DNA of 64,000 nucleotides from Eonycteris spelaea (Eukaryota > Chordata > Mammalia > Chiroptera > Pteropodidae). Positions within the stretch are counted from its first letter, which is position 1; each line of letters starts with the position of its first letter. Positions 1-10,940 of the stretch are shown in pieces. The DNA is taken from NCBI GenBank assembly GCA_003508835.1, contig PUFA01000034.1:6412501-6476500 (forward strand). The letters are read 5' to 3'. Under the pieces are notes generated by a model. It was not told where the DNA came from. It ran no database searches and saw only the letters and a program-made list of their open reading frames with translations. The translations under genes and the position numbers were made by a program.

Positions 1-194
1 GAAGGGTTTGAAGAAAAACAACAGGGGATTCAGTTGAAAATAAAAGAGATTTAAACAACCCTCCTAATCCAGCTCAAAATTAGGACCAGAGATAGGCGAA
101 AAATAGAAAGAAATATGTAAAGGTCATATATATTTTGACTCTGTTGACATTGTGGAGAACACATATCATAATTTTAGTGTGGGCAGGCATTGTG

Positions 195-455
195 GACAGT
201 CTGGGGGTGTGTGCCATGGGACCAAAGCACCCAGGTTCAAATCCGGACATGAGTCTTGGGTCCGCGGTGCACTAGCCATGGTCTGGGCCAGTTCCTTATT
301 CTCTGTGATTCAGTTTCCTCATCCTCAAACGGGGATTATAACAGTACTGACCTCGTAGGCTGATTGCAAAGATTAAATGAAGAAGACCATGGAAAGCGTT
401 TAAACACAGCGCGCGCACATCACGAGCCCACAGTATACACCGAATTTTTATTTGT
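195..455 (+). mobile_element. MIR SINE, nearly full length
   Basis: This is an ancient tRNA-derived MIR in sense orientation. The box-B-like segment with GGTTCAAATCC lies near 233-243. The core segment CAGTTTCCTCATC lies near 311-323, followed by a decayed 'ggggattataacagtactgacctcgtagg' type stretch and then the ATTAAATGA part near 373. The order and spacing match the MIR family. It keeps unusually many CpGs for so old an element (CCGG, CCGCGG and a GCGCGCGC run near 410). The small reading frame across it is not coding. Confidence 0.75.
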
Positions 456-1653
456 ATTATCCAAAAAACGTGCTTCTAAGTCAGCTTTTCAGTAGAAGAC
501 GTTGTTGAAATTTACTTGTAATATCCCATATGACATCTTGGTTTTGATCAGGGATTCTCAGACTGTCATGTAGGAAGAGTTTTGAAATGCTAATGTAAAC
601 AGTTCTTCTAATATGCCTGACTGGACCGACTACTTTGTAAAACGGTTACATTCCGCAGCAATGTGAAATTGCCGTAAGAGTTTCTAAAAGCTTCCTCTCA
701 CTTTCTCTCCTTCTCTGATCACTGACCAGCACCCCCGGTCCGTGTACCAGCACCAGTCCGTCAGCCATACTCTGAATGTGGGTTTCACCATTTCCCTTTG
801 CCGTCTGTGGTGATGTCTGTTGTTCAGCAACCTTTTTACCTTTGCCCTGGGAAAAAAACATCACCTCCGCCTTTGGGAAACTACCCTTCCTCCATCCCAT
901 ATGCTCCAGTGGGGTTCCCACGCAGAGGGCACTGCCCTCCTCAAGGCAGGGCGGATCCATTACTGTCCTGGCAGGAAACAGATGGAGGCACCCTCAAACT
1001 GGATAATGTGAGGACAATTTAATAATGACAGTGTTTACATAGTTAGGGGGCAGGATTGAGTGAAACGAGCAAGAGATAATGCAGCACTTTGGAGCTAGGA
1101 AGAGTGGGATGCCACTGTTGCTTGTAAGCCTAAAAGGCAAGGGCAGGAAGTGGTTACCAGGCCCCGGAGAGGACAGCTGTTGGAGAGGCTGCCTGAGAGC
1201 AGCTGGGGCATTGAGAGAACAGTGATTCAGGGAGCCGGGCAGAAGGTGATTCAGGGGGATAAACACCATCGTACCGATCTTGTCCTATTCTCTAACCTTA
1301 TGTGAGTACCTCCCATTAGCCAAACACAACTGGAAGCCAGAGAGAACGAAGCCCTTGATGCTTTCCATGCAGGCCGGCCTCTAGGGCATAGGGCAGAAAT
1401 AGGTAGAGTGTGGGACAGAGCGTGAGCAGCCACTCTGGTTTGCCTGGGTCTGGGAGGTTTCCTGGGCCAGGAAACTTCCGGTGTTTAAGCTGGGCCAGTT
1501 CCAGGCAAGATGGGAGAATTGGTGACTCTAGATCTAGGGAAGCAAAGAGAGGGTGGCATAGCTCCTCTGAGTGTGACCGATCATAATATATCCATTTTCT
1601 TAGCCACAACAATATGTCTACTTTGTTTATTCATCACTCAAAGCAGCATGCCA

Positions 1654-1656
<3 letters not shown>
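456..1656. other. Unclassified noncoding DNA
   Basis: I recognise no gene here. Around 1290-1440 the sequence faintly resembles an old mammalian interspersed repeat that I cannot name (a 'cattagccaaacacaactgg' type segment). The overlapping short frames on both strands between 646 and 1022 have no domain or biased composition and look like chance. Confidence 0.5.

Positions 1657-1693
<37 letters not shown>
1657..1693. repeat. (GT)n microsatellite
   Basis: An essentially pure GT run of about 37 bases ends in GTGCATGTGT. A 71-codon frame that reads through it is a low-complexity artefact. Confidence 0.97.
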
Positions 1694-1694
<1 letters not shown>

Positions 1695-1849
1695 ATGTGT
1701 ATGCTCACATGGGGATGGTGAGTAATCTAATCCAATTAAGTTTAATAATGAGAGCAAGGCCCCCAAACCTGAATGAAGTCACCGGGTGTTCTGGGCAGCA
1801 GGCTGGCCCATCAGGGACTTACAGAGATTGATATAATCTTAATCATACT

Positions 1850-1997
1850 GACCAATTGTTCTCAAATTTGGCTGCACTCTGGATTATCTGGGGAACTTCA
1901 AAATTACTCTTGCCTGGGCTCTTCTCCCTGATAATCTGATTTAATTGGTGGTGATGTGGTGTAGGTGATTACAATATACAGCTGAGTTTGAAAAATA
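1850..1997 (+). mobile_element. MER5-type hAT (Charlie) element
   Basis: It starts with a 'ttgttctcaaatttggctgc' type terminus. The middle has the typical 'ctggggaacttcaaaatta' and 'cctgggctcttctccctga' segments, and it closes with 'gctgagtttgaaa', a degenerate inverted copy of the start. This is the layout of the short nonautonomous MER5A/Charlie family. No transposase is present or expected. Confidence 0.65.
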
Positions 1998-3191
1998 GGA
2001 TGACCTCAAGCGGGGATGCTAAGGGACTTTCTACGGACAGAGAGGGGTTTCAGTTTACGGCCGGGGATGCTGAATGCAGGTCGAGAGCTGTTCCATCGGC
2101 TGGGACCAGGGCTATGTTTAAATGTCCTGCCATGGTAGGTGCTAGACACTGCACACCTCAGTCTCTGTCTGTGGCCCTTCTGGAGAGGAAAAGAGGAGTC
2201 AGGATTCTTCCAACAGCCTCTCACCCTACAGCCACAGCTGAGGAGTATGAAACAAGGTCCATCAGGCCTCTGATGTCTGCGAGATAGCTTGCCATCCCAA
2301 GTCCTGGCAGCGTGCAGGTCTCACAGGGCTCTGGGGTAGGTCCAGTGCACATATTATCCTGGGTGCTATTAGCCAGCTTCTCGGAAACATTTGGGAGATA
2401 CCGTTAAGTAAATACAACCTGCAGCACAGGTCGGGCCTAGGCAAGAGAGGCATGTAGGGCATAAAATTTAAGCAGGCTTCTACTCTGGCCCCGAGAACAG
2501 GTGCCTCCTTAAAATCTGCACCTTGACACCTTGCTTCACCTTATTCTCACCTGTGCTGCAATTTGCATCATCTAGAATGGCCTGTTTTGACAAGCAGCTC
2601 ACACGTGCAGTTAGTAGCATCTGCTTCTCTAACTTTAGATTGATTGGCTGGGGAGGGGTCGAGAAGGGGAGAGTCTCATGCCAAAGTCCACTATTCATTT
2701 CTACCTCCCCACTCGCTCGTCACAGATGGTGGCCACATTCCGTGGTCCCGTGACCTCTCCCTCCCAGAATCGCATTTCAGCTGCTCTGAAGGAGCTATCT
2801 GCATCTCTTGGAAGTAACTCCTTGGTTGGGGCTCTCGCGATGGATTCTGGGAGGTGCAACAGAGGAATAGAGCCTCTATTTTAAGGCAGACCAGTTCAAA
2901 TCTGCCATTCACAGTGGAAGATAAACTGGACCTCGTCTTTTGCAGACATGGAAGATGACGTCTGCCTCTTCATTTGAGGTACCTTGCTAATTTCCAATCA
3001 GTTGCAAATATACTTTTGACATTTTGTAAAACTCAAGTCAGTTTCACATGATGTAGTTTCAAACAGAAACTTCATTTTATTATACAAATTGACCTTTTTG
3101 TCCTCAGTAACTGATTCTATACAGATTCTGTTCTATAAATTTGTCTTCATTTCCGGTAATGAATCTGAGAGTTAAATTATGCGTAAGTTTC
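1998..3191. other. Unclassified noncoding DNA
   Basis: Moderately GC-rich DNA holds several short overlapping frames on both strands, of which the longest is 99 codons at 1988-2287. None has recognisable domains, splice-site-bounded exon structure or composition that stands out. I see no named repeat. Confidence 0.45.
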
Positions 3192-3194
3192 TGT

Positions 3195-3242
<48 letters not shown>
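3192..3242. repeat. (TG)n microsatellite
   Basis: A TG array of about 51 bases has one interruption (TTTG) near its left end. The length suggests it is polymorphic. Confidence 0.97.
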
Positions 3243-3244
<2 letters not shown>

Positions 3245-4384
3245 TTTCTCTTAAATCAGAATTCGACATTATTTCTTACCAACAATGAAGTCACTTTCAG
3301 CCCTTTTGTCATGGGAGATTCTTAGTATTGGCGTCTTTTAGGTGAAGAGTGCTTTGGGAGATGGCTGTGGCTTTTGTTAGTGTTATGGGGTGCCTAGCAC
3401 TTTGCAATACTTAACACAAGCGAAACTATAACAGCTGCTTTGTACTCGTCATGCAATAAAGACATCACTTAACACTGAACACACAACACAGTTAATGCTT
3501 AATAATTCTACTTTTAGTATCTAACGGCTATCAGCCAGCGTGTATCTGACCTGACCCCTTTCATTTGTATAAAGCAGCATAAACTAATGAATCCACACAA
3601 AGGGCCCTGTTGGTGGGTGGCTCTTGGCTATTGTCTATTACCCAGGGACAAAGGGGATAGGCTGACAGAATCAGGGGAGCACGAGAACTTTGGAATATGA
3701 GATGGTGACTGAGGCCTAAACGGAGATTGCAAAATCCTTTTCTTGGAAGCCTCTAGTCAACTGAATGGGACTTCCTTCGCTCAGGTCTGAGGATCTCTGG
3801 CTTCTGCTGCCCCCGGACTTCTTTACTCTAGGAAAGCAAGGACACAGGTGCGTTGCCGAGGTCACAGGGTGAATCAGTACCTACTCAGAGATGCTGATTC
3901 CTTGCCTGCGTTCATGCCTGGGGTGGGGGATTATGGAAAACCATAAATACTGAGCTTTAATTTTTTTTCTACATTAAATAAAGCTTTCCCTTCACTCCCC
4001 CCACTATTGATTTTTCACTGTTGATAGATTTTTTTTTTTAAAAAAAGACCATTTACATGTAAATCGAGCAGACATGCATACATTTGCATTGATATTAGCT
4101 CATTGTCATTAATTATTTATTATTTTTAGTAATCCTGAAAGGTGGGCTTGGTGGTCTCTGTTTTACAGCTGGATCAGGTTTCTGTTGATTGTGGGCCAGT
4201 TCCAAGTCAGGTGGGCTTTTGAAACTCGTCTGAGAACAGGGCCTGTCTTACCTGGGGTAGGTTCTCCTCATGTGCTTATTGAATGAATTTTTACATAGGT
4301 TTTCTTTTGTGAAAATGCTCACCAGCGTTTTTCATTCACTGTTGTTATGGAAACCCTTTGGTTCATTTGTTGCTAGCATTGTTG
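3243..4384. other. Unclassified AT-rich noncoding DNA
   Basis: Single-copy-looking DNA contains short T and A runs near 3961-4048. A segment near 4080-4180 ('gtttacagctggatcagg' type) might be a decayed MIR fragment, too weak to call. No gene is seen. Confidence 0.4.
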
Positions 4385-4770
4385 GCGAACTTTTACTACA
4401 GAAATTTTCAAGCATTCACAAGAGCAGAGAGAGCTGTCTATGGAGCAGCCAGATATGAAAACCCACTTTCTACAACTATCGACATTTTGTCAACTTCATC
4501 CCATCTACCTCCAGCCTCTTGTTTTGTTTTTGATTTTTGTTTGCTTAAATATTTGACAGCAAATCTTAACTGCCATACACATCATTCCTAAATGCTTCCA
4601 AGAATAATGAGGACTTTAAAAAATCCAGAATCATCGTACCATTATCACACCTAGTAAAAATAACGCAATTATCTACTGCCATCTAATCCCGATCCATGAG
4701 TTAAAAATGCCTAATTTTATTTGGTTCGAGAATCAGGATCCAATATTTGTCATCATTTGCTTTCAGTCCC
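4385..4770 (-). mobile_element. Old LINE fragment, probably L1M 3' region
   Basis: The + strand carries 'acagaaattttcaagcattc' type text, followed by decayed equivalents of the 'agcaaatcttaactgccat', 'accattatcacacctagta' and 'gaatcaggatccaatattt' blocks. I recall this series from antisense 3' ends of old mammalian LINEs. Divergence is high, and the subfamily and exact ends are uncertain. Confidence 0.4.
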
Positions 4771-4789
4771 TTCAATTTGATGAGCGTTA

Positions 4790-5005
4790 CTGAGTACCAA
4801 TTACAGGCCAGGAGCAGGGGCAATAAAAACCAGTATAATTCAGTCCCTGGCCTGGATGTCATCATAGTTTTTCAGAGAAGACAGGCACAGAAGTAAATCG
4901 CTCTAATATATAGACGGCGCAGGAAAGTCTGAAATGAATTGTGCATCATATGTAGTGGCACGCAGAGAAGGAGGCTCAGGAAACTACAAGGTGACAGCGG
5001 ACTGT
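4790..5005 (+). repeat. Ancient interspersed repeat, 5' part
   Basis: It contains a decayed 'attacaggccaggagcagg ... ccctggcctggatgtcatc' segment, the counterpart of the widespread eutherian motif for 'last size category, gains stored, last counted' repeats beginning with a size-of-array style header; I cannot name the family. The same family recurs at 28140-29800 and 48300-50130. Here it is interrupted by a MIR and resumes at 5185. The + strand matches the orientation of the other copies. Confidence 0.5.
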
Positions 5006-5182
5006 TTCAGATTTGAACAGCTGACATTTGTGAAGCAATTGCCATGTGCCAGGGATGGTTTCAAATGCATATCGGCACATTTAACCTCCTCCATAACCCA
5101 CGTTATTATACTTACTCTACACACTGGGGCATGAAATGGTTAAATAACGTAATTATGGAATGGTGAATAGGAAGTTTGGGCA
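5006..5182 (-). mobile_element. MIR SINE, antisense, inside an older repeat
   Basis: The + strand has 'gccatgtgccagggatgg', then a decayed 'catttaacctcctccataac' block and 'cactggggcatgaaatgg'. This is the reverse complement layout of a MIR. The element separates two halves of the ancient repeat at 4790-5565. Confidence 0.6.
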
Positions 5183-5184
5183 GG

Positions 5185-5565
5185 ATCTTTGGGCAGAGAA
5201 AATTCAGAGAGGAAAGAACCCCCAATATGAAAGTTCACAGTGAGGTGTCCACATGGCTTATGTGGGTCTGTTGAGGGCCAGTGTGGGAGGGGACAGACTG
5301 GAGGGGGGGTGCTATAAAGTCACCCCCCTTGGCTGAACTGGAGAGTGGGAATACTTTATAAATTAGGCAAGGGAGTTGAACTCTTTTCTCGAGAAAATGG
5401 GATGTCACTGAAAGTTTAAAAGGAGACTGATAAAATCAGATTTATATTTTGCAAAGAAAAATCTGCTGGCACTGTGAAGACTAAAGCGGACTAGGGAATT
5501 GCCTGAGAAATCTCTGGGAAGGAGACCAGCAGTGCGACAGGCCAGTGGAGAAAGAAGATCTCTTC
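5185..5565 (+). repeat. Ancient interspersed repeat, 3' part
   Basis: It continues the repeat that begins at 4790. The diagnostic stretch runs from about 5405 to 5550: a 'gtcactgaaagtttaaaagg' block, then 'aaatcagatttatattttgc', 'ctggcactgtgaagac' and 'gaaggagaccagcagtg'. The equivalent block occurs near 28560-28680. Confidence 0.5.
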
Positions 5566-5579
5566 ACCCTGATTTTTTC

Positions 5580-6000
5580 TTAAACCACTTAGGATGTTCT
5601 TTTCTTACTATGAAAAGTAATACATGCTCATCAGAGACAATTTGGAAAATACATAAAGAAGAAGAAAAAATTTCTATACTCCCAGAAGTGGTATTTTCAA
5701 AGATTTCGGTAGATCTCCTTCCAGTTTTACACATGTACATTTTCTAAAATTTTGATCATGGCTGCTTATTATTTTGAATTCTGTCTGTTTCACTTAATAT
5801 TATGCCTTAGTAATTTGTAGTGTCACCAAGGTTTAAAAAAACATGATTTTGCATGAATGTGTTGTTCCATCAAAAGTGACATCATCATTTATGAATTATC
5901 CTATTGTTGGACATTTAGGTTATTTACAGGTTCCCTTTTCCTTTATTTGCATTTTAGAGGGTACAATTTGTTTGAATTTCTACTAAACTATACCCCCATC
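5580..6000 (-). mobile_element. Old LINE-like fragment, antisense
   Basis: The + strand has 'aaaagtaatacatgctcatc', 'caatttggaaaatacataaa', and later 'cctattgttggacatttagg' followed by 'ttatttacaggttc'. These occur in this order in old mammalian LINE tails read antisense. It is strongly decayed, so the subfamily cannot be assigned by eye. Confidence 0.45.
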
Positions 6001-6784
6001 AGGATTGGAGTCCTGGATCCTTCGTTGCTCTGAATAAAACAATTATACTGAAGTTTTCCGATGGAACTCGCCCCTCATGTTCAAGTGCAACCACCCAGGA
6101 ACCACGAGAAAAGGAGACACTGAACTTCAAGAAGCTGTGGTCCAGTCTGAACTCGTAGCTTTTTGCTTCACCCACCTGAGTGTATTTTGGGTAACAATTC
6201 ATCAAGTAAGTGGGTTGAATGGGCTTCATTGACCTGAAATTGTAAGTCAGGTTAGCACCCCTGTTACTGCTGCTGCCCTGGGAACACATTGTTTCTGGGT
6301 GCTCTTCACTTAGCATAATAACCCGTTTTAACCTAATAATAGCTACTTCCGTCACAGAAGAGAATGAGACTGAAAATCTCTGATTTTGAAAATTTCTAAT
6401 TTTGAGAGTTACAAAGATGGGGCAAGTTGCTCAGCTGCTGGAAGTAGATGCAATTTTGTGGAAAGCATTTGAAATATTCAAATGTCCATTTGTATGCCAT
6501 CAAGGACCTCATTATAATAAATACATCTATTGTCCCCTAAATCATTTTTCACTGTAAACCTAAATTGATCATTTGAATTCTTTCAAAGAATGTAATGGTT
6601 AGATTATTTGGAAATCCGATGTGAAATGCAATCTGTCCAGTGTTTCTGTGTACTCTTACCAGGCCATTTCTAATTCAACGATAGGAATTAAAGGCTATAG
6701 ATCAAATCAATACCCACTCTCCTCTAAACCAGAACAGTGTGAAAATACAGGGAACTTAGTTGGTGGTGCTCCTGACTGAAAAGG

Positions 6785-6785
<1 letters not shown>
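6001..6785. other. Unclassified noncoding DNA
   Basis: The segment includes a 118-codon frame on the minus strand (5999-6355) with no recognisable domain, and otherwise AT-rich single-copy-looking DNA. I do not call a gene. Confidence 0.4.

Positions 6786-6825
<40 letters not shown>
6786..6825. repeat. (CA)n microsatellite
   Basis: An uninterrupted CA run of about 40 bases is followed by CAAAGACAAAAACAACAG. Confidence 0.97.
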
Positions 6826-6826
<1 letters not shown>

Positions 6827-7798
6827 GACAAAAACAACAGAAAGATGGTCATGTTTCCAAGAAATATTTCTTTAGTAGTTCACGTTGATGTGCTAAAATT
6901 TTGCTGTTTATATTTAATATCTTTTGACTACTGTTTAAAGACAGTGTATCAATTAAGTTCTCGATTTTGAGGAAAACTGCTTTCTATACCACTTGGAAGC
7001 TGGTCACACTTGAACAAGGTGTGTGCACCACAAGAATTATGGCGATTGTGTAGTCAAGACCCTGGGAGATAGAGCCAGGCAGCCTCCCTCATGAGACAGC
7101 ATTGCAATCCTTGAAAATTCATGTCCGCAGAGGCAGCCACACATCTCTATCAAGGCTGTTTGGGTGAAGCCATATCTCCTCATCTCCCTCAAGAGAGTGG
7201 AAGAAACTTTTCTTGTAGTCTCAACAAGGTTTGATTGGAGTTGGTGGTCTGAATCTGAGTCTCCAGGTTGGGTTCCTCTCTAGATTTTGAGAAGCACCAT
7301 TCTCCAACGCCTGCCTTGGAGCTCCTTCTCAGACATCTCTGCGGTGATGCAGTCATGAGCAGAATAGGCATTTATTAACGGTCTGTTGTTTACTGAGAAG
7401 TAAGAACATAATGTGTTAAGGAATTGTGTGTAAGAAAAGTGAGAAAAGTGGAATTCTGGAAAAGCAAGAGTTCATCAAAATCCCACCATTTGGCAGGATC
7501 TACATATGAATTTATCTAGTGAAGGGATCTATTGTCATTGTGATGGCCCCTTTGCCTTCCTTTCTGTTGAGATCCAGGAAGTGTGATGGGCTATGGGGTT
7601 GGGATAGAAGAGGAAGCAACTGGTTTACATAACGCTTTGCGTGTTATTTTCTGTATTCCTAGCATACGTTTGTCTATATTTGTGCTTGTAGACACAGGAT
7701 CATATTTGAGCTCTCAGGAGGATTTGATCAGATGATCTTGCCCTTAACTCTAGTTTTGTGGAACAGTACTGGAATTACCACTTGGTGACTTTTAAAAA
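6826..7798. other. Unclassified noncoding DNA
   Basis: No repeat family or gene is recognised. A 60-codon minus-strand frame at 7189-7371 has no supporting features. Confidence 0.4.
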
Positions 7799-7932
7799 TT
7801 CCTTCCTTCCTTCCTTCCTCCCTCCCTCCTCCTCCCTCCCTCCTTCCTCCTCCTTCCTTCCTTCCTTCCTTCCTTCCTTCCTTCCTTCCTTCCTTCCTTT
7901 CCTTCCTTCCCCTGGCGCTCTCTCTCTCTCTT
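7799..7932. repeat. (TTCC)n / (TCC)n / (TC)n polypyrimidine tract
   Basis: About 113 bases of TTCC tetranucleotides, with CCTCC and CTCCTCC variants in the left half, run to about 7911. After a short GC-rich gap (CCTGGCGC) a pure TC run follows at 7918-7932. All pyrimidines lie on the + strand. Frames on both strands across it are repeat artefacts. Confidence 0.97.
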
Positions 7933-8150
7933 TCTGCCCATTATGGAAAATTTGAAAAATATGGAAACATATTTTTATAGGAAACAAAGAATTCCCATAT
8001 TTCCATTATCCAAAGAAAGCCTTTGTTAATGTCTATGTCTCTCTCTTTTTAAAATCATTTTATTAGTGTCAAGTATACAGTCCATGTATCTCTTTTCTCA
8101 GTCTTCATTGTTTTCCACATATATACGTATAGAGTTCAGTGTCAAGACTC
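7933..8150. other. Possible LINE-derived AT-rich segment
   Basis: A 'ttatggaaaatttgaaaaat' block followed by 'aaacatatttttataggaaa' and 'tttccattatcc' is reminiscent of the LINE-like fragment at 5580. It is too short and decayed to name. Confidence 0.3.
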
Positions 8151-8154
8151 TAAT

Positions 8155-8335
8155 ATCTTTAGAGTCAGATGCATTGCAGATACCTGTTCTCCTACCTACC
8201 AGTTATGTGAAGCTGGATCAAGTAACAGCTTTGCTGAGTCTGTTTTCTCTTACATGAAATGAACATAAAAGTACCCAATTATATGGTGATTGTAAGAATT
8301 AAATGAGCTTATGTGTGAATGTGACTTATGTCTTA
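8155..8335 (+). mobile_element. MIR SINE, sense
   Basis: Decayed MIR order is visible: 'tagagtcagatgcattgcag', 'accagttatgtgaagctgg', 'cttacatgaaatgaacataa', 'ggtgattgtaagaattaaat' and 'agctaatattaatatggtag'. The AT-rich drift is strong but the spacing is right. Confidence 0.65.
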
Positions 8336-8655
8336 GCTAATATTAATATGGTAGCTGACATTAACACTATTAGAGTTGTGATAATACAGAATATATGCCG
8401 TCACTTGCTCTTTTCATGGAATAACCTATTTTTAGGTTGTTACAAACTCAACACAATTATTTTTGCCAAGGGCATGATATTTTATCACATGCTTTACTAA
8501 TTTATCATATTTTAGCGCTTTTAGTTTTCTTTAAATTATACAGTATTTTAATAATTCCTATTCTAGGAAATGTTATCAAGAAGTAGAGAATAGCAGTAGT
8601 ATAAACAGGAAAATTCTGCAAAAGGCCCTGTAGTCCGTGTTTGGGTGATGTCCTA
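8336..8655. other. AT-rich unclassified DNA
   Basis: A 'cttttcatggaataacctat' type stretch near 8410 might be LINE-derived, but this is not firm. No gene is seen. Confidence 0.35.
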
Positions 8656-8659
8656 TTTC

Positions 8660-8815
8660 CCACATATACCAGCTTTTCAGACTCTCTCAGCCTCAGTTTC
8701 TCTGCTGCAATATGGAAATAAGAGCCCATCTTATTATAAGGCAATAAACAAGATAATGCATATAAAGTCCTTGGTATGTGATAACGTCTCAATAATTCTA
8801 GAACAGTGTGTTTGC
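8660..8815 (+). mobile_element. MIR SINE, sense, partial
   Basis: It shows 'cagactctctcagcctcagt', 'ttctctgctgcaatatgg' and 'aataaacaagataatgcata', then 'aaagtccttggtatgtgata' and 'aacgtctcaataattct'. This is the second half of a MIR in sense orientation, about 330 bases after the previous MIR. Confidence 0.7.
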
Positions 8816-10560
8816 TCTTTGCATCTGAGTCTAAGATGCATTCACTCATAGGTACAATTTTTAAAATTAAGTGCACATTTTTCTTTACATAAACTATATT
8901 TTTAATTTGAGTAGGGACCTCAAATATAGTAGCAGGAGGAAGAAAGTGTTTTCGTTCTAATGCAGGACTTTTTATTCTCTCTATGCATATATGTATTTAC
9001 ATACACACATATTTAAACATCAAGAATAAATACAGGGAAACTGAGGTAGAATTTTCACTTTGGTGTGTGTGTGTGTGGGCATGTGAGAATTTTTTTCTTG
9101 TTTGGGCACAAGAAATAATTCTAGACTAATGTGTAAATGTCAATAATTTTTTTCTCTCTGTATTTTAAAGAACATGTCATAAAATACTTATATCCTTTCC
9201 AAGTCTCTTTTTTGTATATATATTTTTTCTATTACTTAGAACATGTTTTTCTGCATTTTGTCACCTTTTCTACCTAAAAAGTAATTTCTTTCACTTGATA
9301 AAGCTGCAAAGCCAAAAAATCATAATTATGTTACCACAGATAACATTAAATATATATACAACTGAATAACAACAACAAAACCCTTTAACTGCAATTTCTT
9401 TGTTCTTTATCCACAAAGGAAATAAATTTCAAGTACCTAATTTTAAAAGGTGAAGTTGGCTAGCCTTAGGGTAAAAACTCATGGTAGATATTAAATTTGC
9501 TAGAAAGTCAAGCAATTGTCTGTGTACTTACATTGTAAATTCATATGCTCTTCATATAAAGATTCACACAATCTTTACCTTTAGTATCTTCTCCATAATG
9601 TATTTGTGTGTATGTCTGTGTGTGTACGTGAGTGTACGTGTGTGTGGTATCTTAGGCTCTCACGAAACCACACACAAAAAACACAAGTTCTCAAATTCAT
9701 AAAAGATAAATGTATAGAGGATTGTAGGAGTTGTGTTAATGACTTTACGCCATAATTATTGCTTCTTAGATAGTTGCATCGACAGTTGATTTTGATTTGG
9801 GTATTTATTTCACTTCAATTTTTTATGGCTGCAGTGTATAAGGACTCCAGAAAAAAAAGGAAAGACAGCTAAATTAGAAACAGCTTTTTCAGTTTAGTTT
9901 ATTTAAATTTCCTCAAGATCAAATAATTTTTCTAGCTCTACTCTGTGTTCAATTCTGCCAGACAAGGATCTTATCATTTTAAATTCGACACGTTATTTTC
10001 CAAGAGGATCTTTTTTTAGAGGGTGTCTTTCACCTCTCTGTTCGGGTTGCTTATGCATTTACTGTTTATAATGGGTAAAATACAACTGAGAGCACTATAA
10101 ATCACCAAATATGGTTGAGAAAAGTGGTAAATAGGATTCACAGTAGATAAGAGCATTGGAGCAAATGTGAGCCTTTAATGCATGACTTTAATGCAGTAGT
10201 GTTCAGGGAAAATAAACAGGGGCTTCTCCTTGTCAGAAGGAGGAACCACTGTTGGTAAGTGGGAGGAGGTACATGGCAGTGATTTGGACACATATTCGAT
10301 CTCTCACCTTGTGAATCATCTCAGACACACCCATGTCCCCAGCTGACTTGTATCTGTCCCATCTTCTCTAAGGCTGTTCTGTGAATTAGTGTCTCATCCA
10401 TCTAGGCACTGAGTCAGGTTCTATATTGGTGAAAGGGTTGCAACTCATATTGTTAACCTTTGACTGGAAAAACAAAAAAATTATTTCTTGTGCTGTGTTT
10501 TAAGAGAGGAACACTATACTATTTAGATTTAAGGTTTTATTATATACTCATTAATTTACA
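8816..10560. other. AT-rich unclassified DNA with small TG patches
   Basis: Short TG patches lie at 9061-9078 and, imperfectly, at 9600-9648. The 9115-9300 part has a LINE-like look ('tcattttgtcaccttttc' type) but is not assignable. From 9700 to 10540 the sequence looks single-copy. No gene is seen. Confidence 0.4.
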
Positions 10561-10564
10561 CCCT

Positions 10565-10940
10565 GTTTATTTATTATAAACTGAATGGTGTCCCTCCTCC
10601 CAAATTCACATATTAAAACCCCAACCCTCAGTGTAACTGTATTTGGAAAAAAGGAATTTCAAGATTTGATTAAGGTTAAATGAGGTCATAAGGATGAGGC
10701 CCTAATCCAATAGGAGCAATTTCCCTATTAGTTGAGGAACAGACATCAGAGATGTGCCATCAGAGAAAAAGCCAGTGAGGACAGAGAGGAGGGGGCTTAG
10801 GAGGAAGGGCCCAGGCCTGTGGAAACCTTAATCTTGGATATTCATCCCCCAGAACCAAGAGGGGAAAAAGAGTCTATGGTTTAAGCTACCTAGTCTGTGG
10901 TACTTTGTTATGGCAGTTTTAGCAGTCTAATACACTATGG
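10565..10940 (+). mobile_element. MLT1-type MaLR LTR (ERVL-MaLR)
   Basis: A solo LTR of about 375 bases, the usual MLT1 length, lies in sense orientation. Diagnostic pieces in order are 'actgaatggtgtccctcctc', 'tgtaactgtatttggaaa', 'aaatgaggtcataaggatga', 'ggccctaatccaatagg', 'cttgga...' and the close 'gtggtactttgttatggcag' with 'tctaatac'. No internal retroviral sequence is seen on either side. Confidence 0.8.

Noticed and set aside
195..300. tRNA gene suggested by the GGTTCAAATCC box-B motif
   Set aside because: The motif belongs to the tRNA-derived head of a MIR. No cloverleaf with paired acceptor ends can be formed.
1657..1725. Valine/cysteine repeat peptide
   Set aside because: It is the translation of a GT microsatellite.
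5999..6355. 118-codon minus frame
   Set aside because: I considered a pseudogene exon, but no family could be recognised and the frame is within the length expected by chance in 64 kb.
7758..7987. Serine/proline-rich and arginine/glutamate-rich frames on both strands
   Set aside because: They are translations of the TTCC microsatellite.
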